From Carboxylicivirga caseinilyticus (GTDB lineage Bacteria; Bacteroidota; Bacteroidia; Bacteroidales; Marinilabiliaceae): DNA of 59,110 nt. A program made the translations under genes and the position numbers. The stretch covers positions 1-59,110 of the forward strand of contig JAFMVE010000036.1 of NCBI GenBank assembly GCA_025499705.1, given 5' to 3'. The notes under the pieces were generated by a model. The model saw only the letters and a list, made by a program, of their open reading frames with translations. It searched no databases and was not told where the DNA came from. Below, in pieces: positions 51,197 through 59,110 of this stretch; positions within the stretch are counted from its first letter, which is position 1; each line of letters begins with the position of its first letter.

Positions 51197-53195
51197 ACAT
51201 TGGTTGGGAAGAAGTTATGCCATCTTCAGCAGTATGCATAAGTTGGTTCGTATTGGAACGTTATTGGCAGTTTATTTAAGCTGGTTTGGGTTAAAAGATA
51301 CACTTGCACAAACTGATACTACATCGATGAATAAGAAAATTAATCTTGAAGAAGTGGAAGTGACAGCGCGTCGCTCAACAGCCGTCTACTCAGAGGTTGG
51401 ACGTGTATTGCAAGTGATAACCCGAAAGGAAATTGAAGAACTGCCGGTTTATAGTGTTCAGGATCTGTTGCGTTATGCCATGAATGTGGATGTTCGTCAA
51501 CGTGGTCCTTTGGGCACACAGGCAGATATCAATATCCGGGGTGGATCGTTTGATCAGGTAATGGTACTTTTTAACGGTATCAATATCACAGATCCTCAGA
51601 CGGGACATCATAACCTTAATCTCCCGGTTGATATGCAAAGTATCGAACGGGTTGAGATACTTGAAGGCCCAGGTGCAAGAGTATATGGTCCCGGTGCTTT
51701 TAGTGGAGCCATTAACTTTATAACCGGATCAAAATCATCCAATAATGCTACAATTAATGCCATGGCCGGACAACACGGTTTGTATAATATAACAGCCAAT
51801 ACAACCGTTCAAACCGGAAAATTAAAAAGTTATGCATCAGCAAGTGCTGCTAGCAGTGATGGTTATATTAATAATACCGATTTTAAAAATAATAGTGTTT
51901 TTTATCAGGGGTTACTTGATTTTGGTAATGAGAAACTGGATTTTCAGCTTGGATATAATGATAAGGCTTTTGGGGCTAATGCTTTTTACACTGCAGCCTA
52001 TCCTGAACAATTTGAGCAGACTAAAACAACATTTGCCTCGGTTAAGATGACATCAGGTAGTCGAGTTAAAATAACACCTGCTTTGTATTGGCGACGTCAT
52101 CAGGATCGGTTTGAACTCTTCAGAAACGAAGCTCCAGGTTGGTATACAAAGCATAACTATCATCTCACTGATGTATATGGAGCAAATGTAAATGTCGTGG
52201 TTCCATGGGTATTGGGTAAAACTTCTTTAGGTGGCGAGTTGCGAAGCGAAAATATCTGGAGTAATAATATTGGAATTGATATGGATGACCCTATGGATGT
52301 TCCGGGCGAGGATGCTCAATTTACCAAGTCTTATCAGCGTACCAATATGTCAACCTTTCTGGAACACGTTTATACCTACAATAAATTTTCTGTTTCGGCA
52401 GGTTTGCTTATGAATTGGAACTCATCATTAGACTTAGGTGTGAATTTCTTTCCGGGTCTGGATATTAGTTACTGGGCTTCATCCAATACAAAGATCTTCG
52501 TTAGTATTAATAAGTCATTGCGTTTACCAACTTTTACTGATCTATTTTATGATGGACCAACCAATATTGGAAATCCCGATTTAAAACCGGAAGAGGCTCT
52601 TACTTATGAAGGTGGAGTTAAATATATAAATGATTGGTTTAAAGGACAGGTTAGTGCGTTTTATCGTGAATCAGAAAATCTGATCGATTGGGGAAGACTG
52701 GAAGGGGAAGTGGAATACAAAACCCGTAATCTGTCCGATATGGATTCATACGGAGTGAACTTACAGGGTGAACTTAATGTAAAAGATTTATGGCAATCAT
52801 CACCACTTAACTCTATTGACTTTGGTTATTCTTATATAGATCAGGAAAAGAATGCACCTGCTGATTATGAATCGGTTTATGTAATGGATTATTTAAAGCA
52901 TAAAATAAATATAGCAGCCAATTTTCAGTTGCTAAAGAAACTTAGCGCCGGAATCAATGTGCAGTGGCAGGATCGGGAAGGTGGTTATCGCAAATACATT
53001 AGTGCAAGCGAATCGGTTGCTGTTGATTATAATCCATTCTGGTTAACTGATTTGAGGTTACAATGGAGTGAATCCAAATATAAAATCTACGTGGATGCCA
53101 GTAACTTCTTTGATGTAACATTTTACGATTTAGGGAATGTTCCTCAACCGGGAAGATGGATTAAAGCTGGTGTACAGGTTAGTTTAGATTGGTAG
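51153..53195 (+). CDS. TonB-dependent receptor, BtuB-like
   Basis: The 680-residue outer-membrane receptor has an unusual N-terminal extension (FKHWLGRSYAIFSSMH, KLVRIG; 14-35) before the hydrophobic signal sequence (about 36-53). A plug domain (about 70-190) contains VEVTARR, PVYSVQDLLRYAMNVDVRQRG and SIERVEILEGPGARVYGPGAFSGAINFIT. A 22-strand barrel follows with typical LRLPTFTDLFYDGPTNIGNPDLKPE, and it ends in a terminal Trp (VSLDW). It would import vitamin B12 or another small ligand with TonB energy. The substrate is inferred from family resemblance only, as no B12 riboswitch is seen upstream. Confidence 0.9.
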   Translation: MKRKVMFSQNVISFKHWLGRSYAIFSSMHKLVRIGTLLAVYLSWFGLKDTLAQTDTTSMNKKINLEEVEVTARRSTAVYSEVGRVLQVITRKEIEELPVYSVQDLLRYAMNVDVRQRGPLGTQADINIRGGSFDQVMVLFNGINITDPQTGHHNLNLPVDMQSIERVEILEGPGARVYGPGAFSGAINFITGSKSSNNATINAMAGQHGLYNITANTTVQTGKLKSYASASAASSDGYINNTDFKNNSVFYQGLLDFGNEKLDFQLGYNDKAFGANAFYTAAYPEQFEQTKTTFASVKMTSGSRVKITPALYWRRHQDRFELFRNEAPGWYTKHNYHLTDVYGANVNVVVPWVLGKTSLGGELRSENIWSNNIGIDMDDPMDVPGEDAQFTKSYQRTNMSTFLEHVYTYNKFSVSAGLLMNWNSSLDLGVNFFPGLDISYWASSNTKIFVSINKSLRLPTFTDLFYDGPTNIGNPDLKPEEALTYEGGVKYINDWFKGQVSAFYRESENLIDWGRLEGEVEYKTRNLSDMDSYGVNLQGELNVKDLWQSSPLNSIDFGYSYIDQEKNAPADYESVYVMDYLKHKINIAANFQLLKKLSAGINVQWQDREGGYRKYISASESVAVDYNPFWLTDLRLQWSESKYKIYVDASNFFDVTFYDLGNVPQPGRWIKAGVQVSLDW

Positions 53196-53212
53196 TAATA
53201 CCAATAAATAAG

Positions 53213-53278
53213 ACACAAATTGGTCACATGGATATATGCTGCATAGCAGATGCCTGAATGTGGCCAATTTGTGTTTTT
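53213..53278 (+). terminator. Terminator of the receptor operon with an unusually long stem
   Basis: A 17-bp stem (53213-53229 with 53258-53274; one G-T pair) encloses a 28-nt loop that contains a small stem of its own, and runs into TTTTTAA. It begins 18 bp after the receptor stop. Confidence 0.8.
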
Positions 53279-53355
53279 AATTTACTTGATAAGTTGTAAG
53301 TATTTACATGATTAAGAAAAGATCGACTACTAACTACTGACTAAAAACTAAAATA

Positions 53356-55191
53356 CTAATTCTTCTTAACAACATTCATTTCGCAGGCTTTGCAGTTAAA
53401 TTCTAAAAGGTAACTGTCCTGCTTATTAAATAAGGTCATTGGCAGCTGTTTTTTTACATCAGGGTGTTCCTTCAGGCATTTTCCAGCCATATACAATAAG
53501 CAATGTTTGGTTGTCATTACCTCAAATGAATGCTTAATAGTTTGTTTCTCAAATCCCCATTCGGATTTGTCTACACCATGACGTTCGTAAAACTCTTTTG
53601 CTTTAGCATTGGTAATGTTAGCCTTAAAGTTGAGTTGTTGAACAGGATAAGGATGTGATGTCTTCGTAAATTCAATTTTCTTTGGCTGATAGGCTTTTAA
53701 CCTTTCTGAAGTATGGTTTTCAATGGCCAATCGGCGTAGTTCGTTTAATATAGAGGCAGGAATAAACCAGTAGAATTCATGATTAAGCTGAATCTGATCA
53801 ACGTAATATGGCGTGTTACCCAGTTTTGTTAACTGATTCTCAGCCTGACTAATCAGACGTTCCTTGTTTTGGGCTGTTTCTTTGGTTTCTAATTCAATAG
53901 TTGTAGTTGAACTGATATCATTCTCATCCTTTATTACTAACTGCAAACCTGTTGAAGTTTCAAAAAGTGTCATATTAATCCTGATTCGTCTTTCACTTTC
54001 TTTCTGCATTAAGGTTTGTTGAAACGCAACATCATTATTTCGGTAAATTATGGTTCCCTTTTTCAGGCCTTTCATGTCGTTAGGCATTATTTTATTGCCG
54101 TTACTTGTATTAACCCTTAATCCCTGAAGGTTTTTATATTGATCAAAAAAACATAATCCATCACCATTAGCAATCTTAATTGACTCATTTAGTTCAAAAA
54201 AGTCTTTGCCAATTTTACTTACAACGCCAATGTATTCACCCAAGGCCTTAGGTGTGTCAATCGACCATACTGATTCATCTCTATCGTGTAGATAATAACT
54301 TGTAAAACCACGGTTAAAACTTTTTTCAGGAAATGGTTGAAAGTTATTCGAGATTTTACCTGTAGAAGCTTTTTGTAAATCAGTCCGTTTAGCAATAATC
54401 TCATCCAGTATCTTGCGGTAATGAGCTGTAATGTTAGCAACATAGTCTTTTGATTTAAGACGACCTTCAATTTTAAATGAAGTGATTCCTGCATCAATCA
54501 ACTCATCCAGATTCGGAGTTTGATTCAGATCTTTCAACGAAAGTAAGTGCTTGTCTTTGTACAAAAGGTTGCCATCTTTATCTTTTAACGAGTATTTTAA
54601 TCTACAGGGTTGTGCACACTCACCTCTGTTGGCACTTCTGCCGTTAATAGATGCACTCATATAACACTGACCACTGTAGCAAACACATAATGCCCCATGG
54701 ATAAAATATTCAAGTGCAACATTTGTCCGGCTGCTAATGTCATTGATTTGCTTAAGTGATAACTCACGAGCCAAAACAACCTGATCAAAACCAGCCTTTT
54801 GAAGGAATTCTACTTTCTCTGGGTTTCGATTGTCAGTTTGAGTACTTGCATGAATAGGAATGGGAGGTAGGTCAGTTTCCAGTAATCCCATATCCTGAAT
54901 TATTATAGCATCTACACCGATGTTATATGCTGAATGAATCAGTTTATTGGCAGCTTCAATTTCATTGTCATTCAACACGGTGTTGATAGCCATGTATATT
55001 TTAACGTTAAATAAATGAGCATATTCAATCAATTGTGCAATATCTTCTAAAGAGTTCCCAGCCTGTTTGCGGGCTCCAAAACCCGGACCTCCAATGTAAA
55101 CGGCATCTGCTCCGTTATTGATAGCTGTTATACCGCATTCAAGGTTTTTAGCCGGTGATAAAAGTTCAATTGATCTGATGTTTTGCTGCAT
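53356..55191 (-). CDS. U32-family peptidase-like protein (tRNA hydroxylation type, TrhP-like)
   Basis: The 611-residue protein has the N-terminal U32 fold with ELLSPAKNLECGITAINNGADAVYIGGPGFGAR at residues 9-41. Conserved Cys residues lie in HGALCVCYSGQCYMSASINGRSANRGECAQPC (about 165-197). A DUF3656-type middle follows, and a C-terminal CLLYMAGKCLK...CKAC motif (C at about 571, 579, 602 and 605) completes a four-Cys set suited to an Fe-S cluster. Similar U32 proteins are needed for 5-hydroxyuridine formation at tRNA U34. Protease action is not proven for this group. It is transcribed divergently from an SLC13 permease gene. Confidence 0.9.
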   Translation of the reverse strand: MQQNIRSIELLSPAKNLECGITAINNGADAVYIGGPGFGARKQAGNSLEDIAQLIEYAHLFNVKIYMAINTVLNDNEIEAANKLIHSAYNIGVDAIIIQDMGLLETDLPPIPIHASTQTDNRNPEKVEFLQKAGFDQVVLARELSLKQINDISSRTNVALEYFIHGALCVCYSGQCYMSASINGRSANRGECAQPCRLKYSLKDKDGNLLYKDKHLLSLKDLNQTPNLDELIDAGITSFKIEGRLKSKDYVANITAHYRKILDEIIAKRTDLQKASTGKISNNFQPFPEKSFNRGFTSYYLHDRDESVWSIDTPKALGEYIGVVSKIGKDFFELNESIKIANGDGLCFFDQYKNLQGLRVNTSNGNKIMPNDMKGLKKGTIIYRNNDVAFQQTLMQKESERRIRINMTLFETSTGLQLVIKDENDISSTTTIELETKETAQNKERLISQAENQLTKLGNTPYYVDQIQLNHEFYWFIPASILNELRRLAIENHTSERLKAYQPKKIEFTKTSHPYPVQQLNFKANITNAKAKEFYERHGVDKSEWGFEKQTIKHSFEVMTTKHCLLYMAGKCLKEHPDVKKQLPMTLFNKQDSYLLEFNCKACEMNVVKKN

Positions 55192-55250
55192 TTATTTCTA
55201 ACCAAAGCAAACCGAATAAATGAAAAATTCGGTAATTAATTTATAATTTC

Positions 55251-55294
55251 TATTTTTGTTAGTTACAGGTTTGGCCTGAAACAACGCAAATTTA
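55251..55294. promoter_or_regulatory. Divergent -7 boxes between the U32 and permease genes
   Basis: TATTTTTG at 55251-55258 on the plus strand (61 bp before the permease start) and minus-strand TAAATTTG at 55287-55294 (96 bp before the U32 start) both match TAnnTTTG. The two promoters face away from each other and overlap, so their use may compete. Confidence 0.45.
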
Positions 55295-55318
55295 GCATAT
55301 TTATTTGACCTCTAACGC

Positions 55319-57097
55319 ATGCAATATTTTGATGTGATCATAGTTTTTGTGGTTATTGCTTTCATCCTTGTGTCCTTATATAAGGAAATAATGGGAGCCG
55401 CATTCACATTTTTCGTTGCTGTGATGATTCTTGGTATTTTTAAAATACTTACTCCTACTGAAATTTTAGCAGGCTTTGCCAACGAACAAATAGCAGTAAT
55501 AATAATGCTCTTGCTTCTGGGTGATGCAATCCGGCAAACATCAGTCATTGAAATTTTCTTTTCCAGGATTTTTCCTGTTTCATCTACTTATCGAAGTTTT
55601 TTGGGCAGGATGATGCTGTGGGTTGGTGGTTTTTCAGCTTTTTTAAATAACACGCCGTTGGTGGCCGTTATGATGCCTTATGTACACCAATGGAGTAAGC
55701 GGAATGGAGTATCTTCATCAAAACTATTGATTCCACTGTCGTATGCCGCAATTTTAGGAGGTTGTGTAACCTTAATCGGGACATCAACCAACCTAATTGT
55801 TGGAGGTATGGTTAATGATCAGGATATTATACCTGATATGCAACCATTGGAAATGTTTGATTTTTTCTGGGTTGGATTTCCAATGTTGGTTATTGGGTTT
55901 CTTTACCTTTATTTCTTTAGTTATCGATTGTTACCCGACCGTTCAACGGCTATCGATGACTTTCAGGAGTCAGAACGTAAATATCTGGTAGAGGCCGAAG
56001 TACGACGCAATTCCAAGTTAATTGGTAAAACGCTTAAAGAGGCAGACTTAAACGGCAAATACGGTTTGTTATTGGTTGAAATTATCCGTGGTAAACAAAC
56101 CCTTCAGATATTAAAAGATAGTTTCGTTTTAAGAGAAGGTGATTTGTTGCGTTTTGCCGGTGATAATACTAATGTGGCCAGTCTTCTTTCTGAGAATAGT
56201 GACCTAACAGTTCCTTCTGTTGGAATGATGTCGAAGTTGAAGCGGTCTCAGATTGTGGAGATTGTTATTTCGCATAATAGTTCGTTGATAACGAAGCAGA
56301 TTAAGGAGATTTATTTCAGAGGTAGGTATGACTCTGCCTTATTGGCGATTCATCGGAATGGTGAGCGAATCAGAGGAGCCATTGAAGAAGTAAAATTAAA
56401 GGCAGGCGACGTTTTGTTATTATTAGCCGGTGAAAGTTTTACGAGTCATATTCAGAATCAAATTGATTTTTATGTAATCTCTCGTGTTAAGGAGCTACGA
56501 AAACCTGAAAGATATAAGATTTGGGTATTGTTTGGTGGAACACTATTAGCCATATTTCTTTCTGCAATCAAATTGGTTCCATTGTTTTTAGGGCTTTTGA
56601 TTGTGCTTGCTTTGATTAATCTCTTAAGAGTTGTGTCGGCAAAGGACTTACCTAAGAGTATTGATTATAACCTGGGTGTTATCATTGCCTTATCGTTGGC
56701 TTTGGGCACAGCAATGATGAAAACAGGTGTTGCTGATATGATTGCCAATTTTGTGATTTCTATCTTCTTACCTTTGGGTCGGATATCATTATTGGTTGGT
56801 ATTTACCTGATAACATCGGTGTTGGCAGCTTATATTACTAATAAGGCGTCCGTTGCCATTCTGTTTCCAATTTCTATTACTGCTGCTAAAAATCTGGGAT
56901 TAGATCCAATGCCTTTTGTTTTGGTTGTTTCCTTTGCAGCAGCGGCCAACTTTTTAACTCCAATTGGATATCAGACTAACTTAATGGTTTATGGTCCGGG
57001 TGGATACAATTTTAAGGATTTCTTTAAGATAGGATTTCCTTTAACTGTAATTTATATGGTAGTTACAGTTGCTGTTTTAAGCTATATCTATTTTTAA
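55319..57097 (+). CDS. SLC13-type permease with two TrkA-C domains
   Basis: The 592-residue protein has about 11 membrane segments in two halves. The first half carries SAFLNNTPLVAVMMPYVHQW and AAILGGCVTLIGTSTNLIV; the second half carries SLALGTAMMKTG, ITNKASVAILFPISITAA and AAANFLTPIGYQTNLMVYGPGGYNFKDF. Two cytosolic TrkA-C (RCK-C) domains, about 205-285 and 290-370, lie between them (LVEAEVRRNSKLIGKTLKEA, REGDLLRFAG). This matches the DASS/SLC13 group of sodium-coupled dicarboxylate or sulfate transporters. Substrate unknown; sulfate or dicarboxylate is plausible. Confidence 0.93.
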   Translation: MQYFDVIIVFVVIAFILVSLYKEIMGAAFTFFVAVMILGIFKILTPTEILAGFANEQIAVIIMLLLLGDAIRQTSVIEIFFSRIFPVSSTYRSFLGRMMLWVGGFSAFLNNTPLVAVMMPYVHQWSKRNGVSSSKLLIPLSYAAILGGCVTLIGTSTNLIVGGMVNDQDIIPDMQPLEMFDFFWVGFPMLVIGFLYLYFFSYRLLPDRSTAIDDFQESERKYLVEAEVRRNSKLIGKTLKEADLNGKYGLLLVEIIRGKQTLQILKDSFVLREGDLLRFAGDNTNVASLLSENSDLTVPSVGMMSKLKRSQIVEIVISHNSSLITKQIKEIYFRGRYDSALLAIHRNGERIRGAIEEVKLKAGDVLLLLAGESFTSHIQNQIDFYVISRVKELRKPERYKIWVLFGGTLLAIFLSAIKLVPLFLGLLIVLALINLLRVVSAKDLPKSIDYNLGVIIALSLALGTAMMKTGVADMIANFVISIFLPLGRISLLVGIYLITSVLAAYITNKASVAILFPISITAAKNLGLDPMPFVLVVSFAAAANFLTPIGYQTNLMVYGPGGYNFKDFFKIGFPLTVIYMVVTVAVLSYIYF

Positions 57098-57101
57098 GTT
57101 T

Positions 57102-57821
57102 TTAATAATGCCCCAGTAATTTGGCAATACGGTCGATGTATTTGTTTTTATTCGGGTCAATAGGGTTATTACTGGTTTTGGCAGATAGAAGTTCTTTGCG
57201 CAATGCAATAAAGGCATCAGAAATCTCAGTCAGATTTTGTTGACTCTTAACCAGTCGTTGTTCTAGATTTTTTACTTCAGAGGTTTGAGCCTCCAGAGCC
57301 TTTGAAATTTCAAATTTCTTAGCATTAGTGTCTGTTAGTTTAGATTTTGTATCACTCAATTCCTGTTGTAAATTTTGGCTTCGTTGTTTAGCCATGCGAA
57401 TTGAATATTGCAGGTTGGCAGTGTCTCGCTTTAACGCAGTTATTGTTTGAAGTGTTTCTTTAAGTTCTTCTTCAGCTAAATAACCTGCTTTTTCTTTTGC
57501 CTTGAATTTACCAAGTGTTTCATTTAATTTCTGATTAAGTTCAGCTGATTGATCTTCCAGTTGGGTTACTTTGATCATCAAATCTGCTATCTCATCAGAT
57601 CTTAGGGAATTACTCTTACCGAAATCAGTTTTAATTTCTTCAAAATCTTTAATAGCTTGGTTTAGATCGCTTTGTAATTCTTTATTTTCCTTGTTCTTAG
57701 TTGTTAAGTCATCAGCAAGTTCATTCTTTTCAAGCAGTAATGCCTCATATTTCTTTTTAGAAACAACACATGAGGTAAATAAAAATGAAAGGGCAAGTAA
57801 TACGAAAATGTTCTTAAGCAT
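57102..57821 (-). CDS. Coiled-coil lipoprotein
   Basis: From ATG at 57821 the product has about 239 residues with a lipobox (SFLFTSC) and is then almost all coiled coil (about 30-215) with heptads such as LLLEKNELADDLTTKNKENKELQSDLNQ and LEDQSAELNQKLNETLGKF. It ends with an unusual KNKYIDRIAKLLGHY tail. It is probably an envelope-anchored structural or tethering protein. The upstream in-frame start at 57857 adds only 12 residues. It converges on the permease gene with a 4-bp gap and diverges from the next gene with a 56-bp gap. Confidence 0.82.
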   Translation of the reverse strand: MLKNIFVLLALSFLFTSCVVSKKKYEALLLEKNELADDLTTKNKENKELQSDLNQAIKDFEEIKTDFGKSNSLRSDEIADLMIKVTQLEDQSAELNQKLNETLGKFKAKEKAGYLAEEELKETLQTITALKRDTANLQYSIRMAKQRSQNLQQELSDTKSKLTDTNAKKFEISKALEAQTSEVKNLEQRLVKSQQNLTEISDAFIALRKELLSAKTSNNPIDPNKNKYIDRIAKLLGHY

Positions 57822-57877
57822 AGCCAAGACTTTAAAAATGATTTTTAATTTTATCAAAATTATAAAAAACTTCTACA

Positions 57878-59011
57878 ATGCAAATTCGAATTTCAAAAGC
57901 TGTCGTTTTACTGTTAATGTTTATCTCTGGCTCTGTATTTGCTCAAAATATGACCTTAAAAGGTGTTGTTATCGATGCTGAAACCAATAAACCGGTGGAG
58001 TTCGCCAATCTTGGAGTTGTAGGTTCATTTATGGGAACAGCTACTGATTTTAATGGTTTATTTGAACTTACAATAAGTGAGGAGTTTAAAAATTATACCG
58101 TAAGAATTTCGGCCGTTGGCTATCTTCCAAAGGAATTAAAGGCCTATGAATTGGTAGGTTCGCAAGGTGTAAGAGTTAAGATGATTCAGCAAAGCTATGG
58201 TATCGATCAGGTAGAAGTGATGGCAGAGTCAAAAAGATTATATGGAATTATTAAAACGGCTGCCAATATGATTTCTGATAATTATGAAGGATCTTATGGT
58301 TCAAGGGTGTATTTTTCGCAAATAGTTAATGAGAATCAGAAAACAGAGATGGCTTTGAAATTTTTTGATGAGAAAGGGTATGGGGATCGAAGTTTTAGCA
58401 ATGCATATGAAAATAGGGGCTATGAAGTGCAGGAAGTAAGAAGAAATTTTGAACAGAAACCGATTGTTAAGGGCATGTTGAGGGCTGACGATTTGCTGGA
58501 ATTTGATATTGTGCGGGTTAGGGGGAATGTGTTGGATGTAAATGTGGTAGATAAGTTTAATTTAGAACTTGTTGAACAAGAAAGCCAAAATATGGATTCG
58601 ATATGGGTTATAAAGTATAGTCTGGATAATCCTGCTTTTGATGCAACGGGAGATGAACAAGTGATAGACTACAAAGGTGTTATTTATATTTCTTCGAAAG
58701 ACTATGCGGTTTTAAGAAATGAGCTGGAAGTTAAGAGTAAGGGGTATCATCATGCAGGTCGTAGTTCTGGATTGGTTTCAGAAAAACAGGTATATGAATA
58801 TAAAGTTGTTACTTCCTATCGTAAGACAAGTAATAATAAATATGCCCTGAGTAAGATCGAATATTCAGGCACAGGTTCTGAGAAGCTAAAAATGGATTGG
58901 GTAAGCTATGATTTTACATCAGGTAGTAAAAAGGGGGTTGATCGTACTTATTACTCAACCTCCCAAACGGATGAAGATTTTTGGAAGCGATTTGAAATCC
59001 CAAAGAAATAA
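57878..59011 (+). CDS. Secreted CarboxypepD_reg-like domain protein
   Basis: The 377-residue protein has a signal peptide (ending SVFAQ, about 23) and a carboxypeptidase regulatory-like domain (about 27-105) with LKGVVIDAETNKPVEFANLGVVGSFMGTATDFNGLFELTI and VRISAVGYLPKEL. A roughly 250-residue beta-rich domain with YGSRVYFSQIV, VIDYKGVIYISSKDYAVLRNELEVK and KIEYSGTGSEKLKMDWVSYDF follows. This layout is seen in Bacteroidota surface or outer-membrane-associated proteins of unknown function. The divergent promoter region is only 56 bp long. Confidence 0.82.
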   Translation: MQIRISKAVVLLLMFISGSVFAQNMTLKGVVIDAETNKPVEFANLGVVGSFMGTATDFNGLFELTISEEFKNYTVRISAVGYLPKELKAYELVGSQGVRVKMIQQSYGIDQVEVMAESKRLYGIIKTAANMISDNYEGSYGSRVYFSQIVNENQKTEMALKFFDEKGYGDRSFSNAYENRGYEVQEVRRNFEQKPIVKGMLRADDLLEFDIVRVRGNVLDVNVVDKFNLELVEQESQNMDSIWVIKYSLDNPAFDATGDEQVIDYKGVIYISSKDYAVLRNELEVKSKGYHHAGRSSGLVSEKQVYEYKVVTSYRKTSNNKYALSKIEYSGTGSEKLKMDWVSYDFTSGSKKGVDRTYYSTSQTDEDFWKRFEIPKK

Positions 59012-59029
59012 ATAGAAAAGAGGGTGTCC

Positions 59030-59110
59030 AAAAATTAAACATCAGAACAACGTTAGTTTCAATTTGTAATAAAATATCATTTTATGTCACCCCTAAATCC
59101 CCTGAAGGGG
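59030..59110. repeat. Intergenic repeat-like sequence at the right edge
   Basis: The segment agagggtg ... tgtcacccct forms a short inverted pair, and the end, taaatcccctgaagggg, holds a CCCC/GGGG hairpin. Similar cccctaaatcccctgaagggg sequences occur as interspersed repeats in Bacteroidota genomes as I recall. The window ends inside it, so its length and copy number are not known. Confidence 0.4.

Noticed and set aside
1-59110. CRISPR arrays, tRNA or rRNA genes
   Set aside because: No regularly spaced repeats, no tRNA T-loop pattern in a cloverleaf context and no rRNA-like sequence were noticed; this was by eye only, and tRNAscan or a repeat finder would settle it.

Overview
This window reads as a chromosomal stretch of a fermentative member of the Bacteroidota, most likely Marinilabiliales or a close relative. 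Support comes from low G+C, several TAnnTTTG-type -7 promoter boxes, a protease with a type IX secretion C-terminal sorting domain, a TonB-dependent receptor, DUF4465, DUF6340 and TlpA-like lipoproteins, and MnmE, SucD and FabG sequences of Bacteroidota type. No rRNA, tRNA or CRISPR array was found. Lineage is inferred from protein character only. || Positions 1-19460 are accessory DNA. A minus-strand run of seven closely packed genes (9343 down to 217) is a composite anti-phage locus: an Xre-type regulator, a type III Mod methyltransferase, an AAA ATPase plus DUF4276 TOPRIM-like pair sitting between mod and res, the type III Res subunit, and a Gabija-like pair (OLD-family ATPase/TOPRIM nuclease plus a compact UvrD-like helicase). 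Upstream lie a metallophosphoesterase with a decayed partial copy of its own 3' end, an extended structured RNA candidate (11074-11191), a zinc-ribbon protein of unknown function, an AbrB-like protein, a DUF2384/Xre antitoxin-like protein and several small or broken genes. Two broken genes abut at about 15505: a secreted protein with a frameshift and a truncated DnaC-like ATPase. The latter belongs to a typical Bacteroidota integrative-element module (ATPase, winged-helix replication protein, excisionase-like HTH, unknown 389-residue protein, tyrosine recombinase). The recombinase lies next to the 3' end of mnmE, whose last codons closely match the attachment site used by SGI1-type islands in Proteobacteria. 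|| Positions 19470-33858 are core-type genes: mnmE, an LRR protein and a secreted class I amidotransferase-like hydrolase on the minus strand; sucD and fabG, each with a clear terminator; a DUF6340 lipoprotein, a PBP4-type D,D-peptidase and a DUF819 membrane protein; an Omp85-type barrel, a YitT transporter-like protein, an omega-amidase, a TonB-like protein fused to a plug-like tail, and a DUF1338 enzyme. || Positions 34131-40717 hold a six-gene acyl-phosphate fermentation cluster: pta, ackA, a divergent 3-hydroxyacyl-CoA dehydrogenase, a second ackA, phosphate butyryltransferase and butyrate kinase. Together these would turn acetyl-CoA and butyryl-CoA (or branched acyl-CoA) into acetate and butyrate with ATP formation. 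A cation/proton antiporter follows. || Positions 42129-59011 are mostly envelope genes: a T9SS-secreted trypsin-like protease; a tight five-gene operon running from an adhesin-like protein through aminopeptidase P, a glycosyltransferase and a TlpA-like thioredoxin to a DUF4465 lipoprotein; a small membrane protein and a BtuB-like receptor that share an unusual N-terminal motif; a U32 peptidase/tRNA-hydroxylation protein; an SLC13-type permease; a coiled-coil lipoprotein; and a carboxypeptidase-regulatory-domain protein. The window ends in a short intergenic repeat.
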